Origin: PVC group bacterium
GTDB lineage: Bacteria > Verrucomicrobiota > Kiritimatiellia > UBA8416 > PXDI01
NCBI GenBank assembly: GCA_003565095.1
Contig: PXDI01000335.1
Coordinates: 1-5,001, forward strand
Length of the DNA: 5,001 nucleotides
Direction of reading: 5' to 3'
Both the position numbers and the translations under genes were made by a program. The notes under the pieces are model-generated. The model saw only the letters and a program-made list of their open reading frames with translations, was not told where the DNA came from and searched no databases. Positions 1 to 4,882 of the stretch are shown in pieces (positions within the stretch are counted from its first letter, which is position 1; every line of letters begins with the position of its first letter).

Positions 1-25
1 CTGAAATCACTGTCATCCCATGTAG

Positions 26-55
26 AATTGGAGTAGTGGAGCTTTGGAGTAATGG
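26..55 (+). repeat. Left arm of an inverted pair of GGAGT-type arrays
   Basis: The + strand reads in heptamer-like words (ATTGGAG, TAGTGGA, then TTTGGAG, TAATGGA), a degenerate tandem array. It matches the minus-strand sequence of 148-177 at 23 of 30 positions without gaps, so the two arrays face each other around an AT-rich spacer (56-147) with no recognised content. Confidence 0.65.
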
Positions 56-147
56 AATTGGGAAGATTTGGTCATCATAACGCTCTCATAATTAACAAAC
101 ACACTTTCTTATAACAGTGTTGTTGCGAATTCATAAGTATATGAACA

Positions 148-177
148 GCAATACTCCAACTCTCCATCACTCCATTT
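148..177 (-). repeat. Right arm of an inverted pair of GGAGT-type arrays
   Basis: Read on the minus strand, this arm is built from heptamer-like words (ATGGAGT, GATGGAG, AGTTGGA). It aligns without gaps to the left arm at 26-55 over 30 bases with 23 matches. The arms are separated by 92 bases. Confidence 0.65.
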
Positions 178-180
178 CCG

Positions 181-197
181 GCGTCCCTATGGGACGC
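181..197. repeat. Perfect 17-bp hairpin GCGTCCC-TAT-GGGACGC
   Basis: A perfect 7-bp inverted repeat with a 3-base loop sits immediately beside the right arm of the inverted array pair. No T-run follows on either strand, so it is not a standard intrinsic terminator. A REP-like palindrome is the most economical reading. Confidence 0.6.
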
Positions 198-217
198 TAC
201 TGTTCTGAAATTAGTAA

Positions 218-245
218 TTCTCTGTGTTCTGTGCGTTCTTTGTGG
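218..245. repeat. Degenerate 9-10 bp tandem repeat (TTCTCTGTG / TTCTGTGCG / TTCTTTGTGG)
   Basis: Three adjacent units begin with TTCT and carry TGTG: 218-226, 227-235 and 236-245, followed by TTTCCTGG. The family differs in sequence from the GGAGT and TTCACAT arrays beside it. Similar phrases recur between genes in some environmental bacterial genomes as far as I recall, but that is memory, not a search. Confidence 0.45.
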
Positions 246-264
246 TTTCCTGGAACCAATTTTT

Positions 265-292
265 CCGTCCGCCGACTAAAGTCAGCGGGCGG
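265..292. repeat. GC-rich hairpin downstream of the second Bat gene
   Basis: CCGTCCGCCGAC (265-276) pairs with GTCAGCGGGCGG (281-292) around the loop TAAA, with one mismatch and one G-T pair. A TTTT run (261-264) and an AAAA run (295-298) can extend the stem past a 2-base bulge. It begins about 35 bases after the gene's stop. On the minus strand it is followed by an A-run, not a T-run, so it is better called a REP-like palindrome or 3'-end stabiliser than an intrinsic terminator. Confidence 0.55.
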
Positions 293-319
293 GGAAAAGG
301 CGAGAGCTTGTTCACACGC

Positions 320-347
320 TTCACATTTCACATTTCACTTTTCACAT
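320..347 (-). repeat. Heptamer array TTCACAT spanning the stop codon of the second Bat gene
   Basis: On the + strand the units are TTCACAT (320-326), TTCACAT (327-333), TTCACTT (334-340), TTCACAT (341-347), with an outlying TTCACAC at 311-317. On the coding strand the unit is ATGTGAA, and the gene's TGA stop (328-330) is the TGA inside one unit. The array therefore supplies both the last residues and the termination codon. Confidence 0.85.
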
Positions 348-1962
348 TATCTGCGAGGCGCAGGGCGGCGGGTTGTTCATTCAGCATGCAGACTGCGGAG
401 CGCGGCAGCCAGCCGCTATTGCTGTCGGTACGTACCAGGATCCAGCCATCCGGTTCTTCGTGTGCCACACTGACCAGTGTTCCGGCGCGGAAGCGCTTCA
501 GTCCGCCGGAGGTCGGCCAGGGGGCCAGGCGGCCGGTGATGTCGTTCATGATGACGGCTTCACTGCGGTAAAGCTGTTCCACCTGCCGTGAAATCATCAG
601 GGCGCTTGCGGCTGCAATAAGCAGAATAACGGAAAACAGCGGCCGCACCAGTCGCCGGCCGACAGTTGTCAGCAAGCCTGATAATCCGCCGGCGGCCAGC
701 AATGCGGCCAGCGCCAGCCATTCGCGCCGGTTGAGTTTGCGGCGCGGGTCGGTCAACGGATGCCGCCAGTGTCCGGATTGAATCCCGGCGGCATGCAGCG
801 CACTGCCGAGGTTGTCAATTCCGGGAGCAAACCGTCCGGCGGTATATTGCAGATTGGCCAGATGCCAGACCGCTTCCCCGTGGTAGCCGGCAGCATGCAG
901 GGTCACGGCCAGATTATTACGCGCTTGCGGTGAGTCCCGATTCTGCTCAAAAACAGTGCGCATAAAATTCAGCGCAGTTGCGGGCTCGGCATTTTCAAAT
1001 GCCTGCTGTGCGGCGCGGGCATTATCCCCGGCGGAAGGCGGAAACGGCTGCCATGTCAGCGGGGTCAGGCGGACGGTTTCCGGGTCGATTGTATCGGGTG
1101 GAGTGAAAACCGTCAGTTCCGGCCGGGTGATTTCGCGAGTAAAATTAAGCGGGAACGGTCCAGCGGATTTATTGATAAAACGTTCGCGGCGCGGGTCGAA
1201 GAAAGAGAATGAGATTGCGGGGATCGCGGCGGCATTGGTGGTTTGGGGGATGACCACCTGTTCATAGTTCCGCTCATTACTGCGTACGGGTTCAACCTGT
1301 TCGGGGGCATAAACCCGGAAATGCCTGCCGGATGAAACCCCGGGCGGTGTTTGCACTTCTTCAAGCCAGCCTTCACCGTGAATGCGCATTCTCAGGGTAA
1401 CCAGATCACCTGCGGCCACATTGGCGGGGTGGGCTGCCGCGGAAAGTTCGAAGGTCCCGACGGCGCCGGTGTAGTCAGCGGGACGGCCGGCTTGCGGAAT
1501 ATCCCGCACGTATAGTTGAATGCTTTCGACTGGAATGCGCTTTACTTCGTGTATCCATGTTGACATGCCGAAAGCGGTTTGGTGGCGTTGCAGGATGCTG
1601 ATTTGCAAAGACGGAGACAGGGGCAGGCGGCCGGGTTTGCCGGCCCGTGCCCGTGTCCGGTAGCGGCGTATTTCGGTGGTGCGTGTTCCCTCAACCCGCT
1701 GCTCCGGCGACAGTTCCCGGAAATCCCCCAGTGACAAGATATCCGTATCCGGGAAACCGGAGATGTGCATTTCACGTCCCAGCCGCAGGTTTTCGATTTC
1801 AATACGCAATGTTATATCAAAAAACTCATGCACAAACGGCCTTTCGCGGGAAACATCGAGGTAGGCGCGGACGGTGCCCGGGCGTTCATTGGCGATAACC
1901 GCGCCGGCGGACAAAAGCACGCACACGGTAATTGCCTGAATGGCTTTGTGCAGATTATTCAT
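328..1962 (-). CDS. Compact BatD/BatE-like protein: signal peptide, BatD-type domain, TPR block, two membrane helices, SH3-like tail
   Basis: A 544-residue protein starting MNNLHKAIQ. The signal peptide is residues 1-24 with a V-x-A cleavage site (AVIA-NE). A beta-rich region (about 33-158) is followed by a second module opening DYTGAVGTF (163-171), which matches the SYYGAIG module of the upstream BatD in place and pattern. Next come a TPR-like helical block (about 314-395, with ARNNLAVTLHAAG), membrane helices at about 414-432 and 441-457 separated by an Arg-rich loop (GRRLVR), and an SH3-like domain (about 466-528, with DGWILVR and SGWLPRSAV). TPR, paired membrane helices and SH3 in that order are BatE features, while the N-terminal half is BatD-like and has only about two modules instead of three. 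ATG overlaps the batD stop by 8 bases (ATGAATAA), implying translational coupling. The last residues, NVKSEM, and the TGA stop are encoded by a heptamer repeat array. The BatE part of the name is inferred, so no symbol is given. Confidence 0.8.
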   Translation of the reverse strand: MNNLHKAIQAITVCVLLSAGAVIANERPGTVRAYLDVSRERPFVHEFFDITLRIEIENLRLGREMHISGFPDTDILSLGDFRELSPEQRVEGTRTTEIRRYRTRARAGKPGRLPLSPSLQISILQRHQTAFGMSTWIHEVKRIPVESIQLYVRDIPQAGRPADYTGAVGTFELSAAAHPANVAAGDLVTLRMRIHGEGWLEEVQTPPGVSSGRHFRVYAPEQVEPVRSNERNYEQVVIPQTTNAAAIPAISFSFFDPRRERFINKSAGPFPLNFTREITRPELTVFTPPDTIDPETVRLTPLTWQPFPPSAGDNARAAQQAFENAEPATALNFMRTVFEQNRDSPQARNNLAVTLHAAGYHGEAVWHLANLQYTAGRFAPGIDNLGSALHAAGIQSGHWRHPLTDPRRKLNRREWLALAALLAAGGLSGLLTTVGRRLVRPLFSVILLIAAASALMISRQVEQLYRSEAVIMNDITGRLAPWPTSGGLKRFRAGTLVSVAHEEPDGWILVRTDSNSGWLPRSAVCMLNEQPAALRLADNVKSEM

Positions 1963-4798
1963 CCGGCACCTCCTGTCCGCTTGCAAGGGCCGGAAGGCTG
2001 TGTAAGGCGGCCTGCTGTTCCTGGAACAGGCTTACCAGGGCGCTGGATGCGGCGAGCAGCGTCAGGATAAAAAGAACGCCGGCGCTGCCGCGTGCTGCCG
2101 GTGAGTTGCCGCGTATGGCCAGCGCCGCCAGCAGGCAGCCGGCAAAGCTGAATGTGATAAACAGCCGCAGGCGTGCGGCAATCCCCAGCGCAAAGTGCCA
2201 TGCGAAAAGATGGCGATACCATGGCAGGCTGATTTCTTCATCGGTCATTGCCGCCGGATCTTCCCAGGTTTGCGCCAGATTATGGGCAATATACCAGCGG
2301 TAACCAAGATAGCGTTCAGCGCGGATAAAGGCATCAGCGGCTTTATGTGAGTTGCCTGCCAGTAAATGCAGCGTGCCGAGATTGTACAGCATAATGCCGT
2401 CGCGCTCACCCAGCGCCAGCAGTTTTTCATAGGCCTCCGCTGCCGCGGCATAGTCCTGCCGGTTGCGTGCGCTGCGTGCCAGTGTTTCCGCGGCCTCACG
2501 GTAGAAACGGATTTCACTGCTGCCGGCTCCGGCAGTCAATGCGCCGGCACACAGCAGCACCGCCACGATCCCGCCAGCGGTTGTTTTCCGTTGCACGCTG
2601 TTGCGCTTTTCTGTGAGCGCCCGGTCAAGCGCGATCAGCAGTTCTTCCGTGCGGTGTTTTACATCATCGCCGCCCGGCTTTGCGGCGGCGGATTTGCCCC
2701 CAAGGTAAACGGCATCGAACAGCTCCTGGGAAAAAGAGCTGAATTCATCACGCAGGGCCGGTTCTACTTTGTCCGGCAGCAGTTGCGGAATATCTGAAGG
2801 TGTAATATGTGAGGTCTCCCGGTCCAGTCTTTCGGCGAGATATTGCCGTACTATTTGCCAGCAGATTGCGGGCGGGTTTTCCGCCGTCGGATTTTTCTGC
2901 AGTTCATGCATTGCTTTGCGCAAAGCAATTGAACTGCGCAAACGGATTCGCCATGCGCGGCGGAGTGCTCCTGCATGCGGTTGCAGGCGTGCTGCCAGCA
3001 GGATAAGCGGTCCGGCCAGAAACAGCAGCCACCAGCCGGTTCCCGGCAGCGGTGTAGCGTGCGGCAGGCTGGTGCCCAGCAGCAGCGGGGCGACCCGCAG
3101 TTGATATTCATCGTGCCGCATAGCTGGCCGCAGGGCCTCCATGCCGATAATCATTGAGGCATCCAGCTCCGGTGCCGGGTCGGCGCGCAACGGCACCGGT
3201 GCCGAGGCGGCAATCCTGTAACTGCGGGTATCAATATCAAAAAAGGCAATTTCAACCGGCGGCATTTCGTATGTACCTGGCAGCAGCGGCCGGACGATGT
3301 ATTCGTAGTTGATTCCGTCATCCGTGCGTTGTGTGCGTGCGGTTTCATCGTAGACGCGGAATTTACGCGACAGGTTATCTTGACGGGTAAGCTGGGGGCG
3401 GGTGACGTTTTCGAACCTGACATCCCCGCGCAATTCCAGGCTGAGGGTCAACGGATCGCCGACGCGGCAATGGCGGGAATCGAGGTTTGCACGCACATCC
3501 AGGTTGCGTCCGATGGCTCCATAATATGAGGCGGGGCGGCCTTCTTCGGGCGGCGGCACAACGCGCACGGTCACCGCCGGACCGATGGCGAATACATCGC
3601 TGGTAATCGGCTGTCGCCGGTTATCAATAGCTACGATGACTGGTCCTTTGAACAATGCCGGACCGAAAGTATACAGCCCTTCTTTTGCCGGCCGATATTC
3701 CATCGAGAAGGAATATCTGATATAGGCTGTGCCGTTGGTGTTGATCCTTTCTGCCGGAAAGGCGAATCTGACCGGCCGTTCCCCGCGCCGTTCCATGGGA
3801 TCGATCATTGACGGAAAGCTGAAGAAACGCGGGCGGGAGGTATAGCGGTTCAGGTGAAATCCGGGTTGATCGTGTTCAGCTTGCAGCGGGCCGAGTTTTC
3901 TGAAAAGATCTTCGGCTTCGAGTCCCTCCGGCGGTGGGACTTCAAGATAGGGGACATCCAGCCGCGGCGGGTCGCGCAGCAGCACGGGCTGTGTGCCGCT
4001 GAAGGGCGGCGGCAGTGTTTTTATCAGGACTTCCAGGTCGATCCGGAACGGTTCATCCACGAGCACTTCCTCCCGGCTGGCGATAATGTTCAGCAGCACC
4101 TGATCCTGATCTTCAATCCCGCGCACATTAATCACCACGCCTTGGTGTGAGATGCGTCTGCCGTCGGCAGTTTGCAGAAAAACCGGACCGATGTGGACGG
4201 CCCCTTCACGGCGCGGGGTTATCTCATAAACAAACAATCTGCCGCTGTAACCTTCCTGCCGCAGCATTCCGTTGCGGATAACCGCGGTAAAGCGGCTCTC
4301 GCTGTGAGTGCCCAGAAACTTGATTTCGCAGTTTTCGATTTTTGAAAGATCCGGGCGCATGTTCTGGTCATCAATTCCCTTGACCCGCACGGAGAAAACC
4401 ACCGATTCGCCAAGATAGATTCTTTGACGGTTTACTTCTGATTCGAGGGTGAGAGTTGCCGGCTGTGCATGCAGAGAAGCCGCAAGGACGGTGAGCAGAA
4501 GCATGGCGCAGACGGGGTGCGGGATAAAGACATTAGACCATAGACCATAGACATTAGACCTTAGACCATAGACATTAGACCATAGACCTCTTTGTCGCGA
4601 GCTTTGTCGCGAGCTTTGTCGATCTGAAGCAGGCGAGATGCGGGATGCGGGATGCGGGATAAAGACATTAGACCATAGACCATAGACATTAGACCTTAGG
4701 CCTCTTTGTCGATCTGAAGCAGGCGAGATGCGGGATGCGGGATAAATCCGCTGTGTCCGGAGCGGTCGCTGTTTATGTTGTGTGGCTTGGTTCATCAT
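1955..4798 (-). CDS. batD: BatD-type oxygen-tolerance membrane protein fused to a BatE-like TPR/membrane module, with repeat-expanded leader
   Basis: A 947-residue protein. Residues 1-17 look like a positively charged signal-peptide n-region. Residues 18-95 are encoded by short DNA repeats, and residues 97-112 are the hydrophobic core ending LHA-Q. Three beta-rich modules follow (about 113-228, 229-415, 421-540), the third opening with SYYGAIG, a motif I associate with BatD. A membrane helix lies at about 586-604 and a helical, probably cytoplasmic domain at 605-735. A second export-like helix (741-757) leads into a TPR block (about 761-845, with YNLGTLHLLAG), then membrane helices at 878-895 and 905-925. 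The tail resembles BatE without its SH3 domain, so I read it as a BatD-BatE fusion. Bat proteins are placed in an inner-membrane complex with VWA proteins and MoxR; their exact function is unsettled. Start: ATG ATG at 4798-4793 gives an n-region but has no clear Shine-Dalgarno. The next in-frame ATG, at 4504, would leave a signal peptide with no basic residues. Confidence 0.85.
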   Translation of the reverse strand: MMNQATQHKQRPLRTQRIYPASRISPASDRQRGLRSNVYGLWSNVFIPHPASRISPASDRQSSRQSSRQRGLWSNVYGLRSNVYGLWSNVFIPHPVCAMLLLTVLAASLHAQPATLTLESEVNRQRIYLGESVVFSVRVKGIDDQNMRPDLSKIENCEIKFLGTHSESRFTAVIRNGMLRQEGYSGRLFVYEITPRREGAVHIGPVFLQTADGRRISHQGVVINVRGIEDQDQVLLNIIASREEVLVDEPFRIDLEVLIKTLPPPFSGTQPVLLRDPPRLDVPYLEVPPPEGLEAEDLFRKLGPLQAEHDQPGFHLNRYTSRPRFFSFPSMIDPMERRGERPVRFAFPAERINTNGTAYIRYSFSMEYRPAKEGLYTFGPALFKGPVIVAIDNRRQPITSDVFAIGPAVTVRVVPPPEEGRPASYYGAIGRNLDVRANLDSRHCRVGDPLTLSLELRGDVRFENVTRPQLTRQDNLSRKFRVYDETARTQRTDDGINYEYIVRPLLPGTYEMPPVEIAFFDIDTRSYRIAASAPVPLRADPAPELDASMIIGMEALRPAMRHDEYQLRVAPLLLGTSLPHATPLPGTGWWLLFLAGPLILLAARLQPHAGALRRAWRIRLRSSIALRKAMHELQKNPTAENPPAICWQIVRQYLAERLDRETSHITPSDIPQLLPDKVEPALRDEFSSFSQELFDAVYLGGKSAAAKPGGDDVKHRTEELLIALDRALTEKRNSVQRKTTAGGIVAVLLCAGALTAGAGSSEIRFYREAAETLARSARNRQDYAAAAEAYEKLLALGERDGIMLYNLGTLHLLAGNSHKAADAFIRAERYLGYRWYIAHNLAQTWEDPAAMTDEEISLPWYRHLFAWHFALGIAARLRLFITFSFAGCLLAALAIRGNSPAARGSAGVLFILTLLAASSALVSLFQEQQAALHSLPALASGQEVPDE
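1968..1974 (-). promoter_or_regulatory. Strong Shine-Dalgarno (AGGAGGT) for the second Bat gene
   Basis: The minus strand reads AGGAGGT, then GCCGG, then ATG at 1962-1960. This decides the start of the downstream gene: the reading frame is open back to an ATG at 1986, but only the ATG at 1962 has a ribosome binding site at proper spacing and is followed at once by a clean signal peptide. The site lies within the last codons of batD. Confidence 0.85.
2899..2937. repeat. Long near-perfect inverted repeat inside batD
   Basis: A perfect 20-bp palindrome ATTGCTTTGCGCAAAGCAAT (2910-2929) is flanked by GCAGTTCA (2899-2906) and TGAACTGC (2930-2937), with only a 3-base bulge (TGC, 2907-2909) on one side. 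This gives about 18 pairs in all, centred in the sequence for the cytoplasmic helical domain (around residues 621-633, IALRKAMHELQ). It is seen directly; it may be chance codon choice or a real DNA/RNA signal. Confidence 0.7.
4529..4584 (-). repeat. Heptamer array, consensus GAC(C/A)(A/T)TA, eight units
   Basis: Written on the + strand, eight consecutive 7-mers read GACATTA, GACCATA (twice), GACATTA, GACCTTA, GACCATA, GACATTA, GACCATA, followed by a decayed unit GACCTCT. Units ending in TTA put a TAA on the coding strand, but only in the two unused frames (units 1, 4, 5 and 7, none being a multiple of three). The batD frame stays open, while a gain or loss of one unit would close it. Confidence 0.9.
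4590..4621 (-). repeat. 12-bp tandem repeat CTTTGTCGCGAG, two full units plus a partial third
   Basis: CTTTGTCGCGAG occupies 4590-4601 and 4602-4613, and CTTTGTCG continues at 4614-4621 before the sequence changes to ATCTG. Each unit holds the palindrome TCGCGA. It encodes the repeated tetrapeptide SSRQ (SSRQSSRQ). The corresponding place in the other large copy (4704 onward) has a single CTTTGTCG, so this is a local expansion of two units (24 bp, in frame). Confidence 0.85.
4637..4657 (-). repeat. Heptamer array GATGCGG, three units
   Basis: Three perfect GATGCGG units precede GATAAA. The second copy of the same element at 4727-4740 has two units, so the copy number differs between neighbouring paralogous blocks by one heptamer. 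On the coding strand the unit reads CCGCATC and contributes to the PHPASR/PASR peptides. Confidence 0.8.
4664..4698 (-). repeat. Second GAC(C/A)(A/T)TA heptamer array, five units
   Basis: Units GACATTA, GACCATA (twice), GACATTA, GACCTTA match the first five units of the 4529-4584 array exactly, then decay to GGCCTCT. As in the longer array, TAA triplets occur only in the two unused frames of the coding strand. Confidence 0.85.
4727..4740 (-). repeat. GATGCGG heptamer, two units
   Basis: Two perfect units followed by GATAAA. This is the shorter counterpart of the three-unit array at 4637-4657 and the outermost repeat before the ordinary first codons of batD. Confidence 0.75.
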
Positions 4799-4809
4799 TA
4801 TTAGAGATG

Positions 4810-4849
4810 GCCTATCTCTCCGGCGACGCAGCGCCGGAAAACCATAGGC
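4810..4849 (-). repeat. Stem-loop in the gap between the BatC-like gene and batD
   Basis: An inner perfect 7-bp stem (TCCGGCG at 4819-4825 with CGCCGGA at 4832-4838, 6-base loop) is enclosed by an outer 6-bp stem (GCCTAT at 4810-4815 with ATAGGC at 4844-4849). The internal bulges are 3 and 5 bases. On the minus strand no T-run follows it, so it does not look like an intrinsic terminator. It sits in the batD 5' leader and could be an RNA-processing or stability element, or a REP-like unit. The structure is seen directly; the role is unknown. Confidence 0.5.
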
Positions 4850-4882
4850 AATAACTTCCTTTGTATCCTTCTATAGTCGCCC

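Larger units (their letters stand above)
1..327. other. Non-coding, repeat-rich region downstream of the operon segment
   Basis: No believable gene: the open frames here on the + strand run across repeats, have no family-like features and continue antisense into the Bat gene. The stretch holds an inverted pair of GGAGT-type arrays, a 17-bp hairpin, a TTCTNTGTG-type repeat and a longer GC-rich hairpin, each listed separately. I see no hairpin followed by a T-run on the minus strand, so no intrinsic terminator for the operon is identified. Confidence 0.6.
4518..4746 (-). repeat. Mosaic of nested short tandem repeats inside the batD leader
   Basis: The element TGCGGGATAAA recurs at 4518, 4653 and (10 bases of it) at 4737. 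Bases 4518-4563 are identical to 4653-4698 (46 bp, offset 135). Bases 4614-4652 are identical to 4704-4742 (39 bp, offset 90). The 45-bp difference equals two extra 12-mers plus three extra heptamers, so the extra units in the left copy are in-frame additions. In protein this gives two versions of a block containing ASRISPASDRQ and SNVYGLWSNV, followed by a stub FIPHP. The segment sits between a signal-peptide-like n-region and its hydrophobic core, so it looks like an insertion or expansion within an older signal peptide. Confidence 0.85.

Noticed and set aside
76..147. Promoter in the AT-rich spacer
   Set aside because: Several TATA-like words occur, but I found no -35/-10 pair at proper spacing and no gene downstream on the + strand that would use it.
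117..591. Open frames on the + strand over the repeat region and the end of the second Bat gene
   Set aside because: They have low-complexity, Arg/Ser/Cys-rich translations, no ribosome binding site I can see, and lie antisense to a well-supported gene whose protein has clear domains.
744..760. Lipoprotein signal inside BatD (residue numbers; AVLLCAGA)
   Set aside because: The residue before Cys is Leu, which does not fit a lipobox, and the segment is internal to a long protein. A transmembrane helix fits better.
1963..1986. Upstream ATG (at 1986) adding eight residues to the second Bat gene
   Set aside because: The added residues (MQADRRCR) come from inside the batD end. The ATG at 1962 has AGGAGGT at correct spacing and begins a normal signal peptide.
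3169..3199. Nine-base inverted repeat CCGGTGCCG / CGGCACCGG in batD
   Set aside because: It is explained by codons for proline- and alanine-rich peptides (PVP, PAPE) in GC-rich DNA; the 13-base loop and lack of context make a function unlikely.
4502..4504. Internal ATG as the true batD start
   Set aside because: It would give MLLLTVLAASLHA with no basic n-region and no ribosome binding site. It remains possible, because the usual place for such repeats is between genes, so it was not fully excluded, only ranked second.
4518..4746. CRISPR array
   Set aside because: The repeats are 7-12 bp, contiguous or nested, and not separated by unique spacers of constant length; no cas gene is present.
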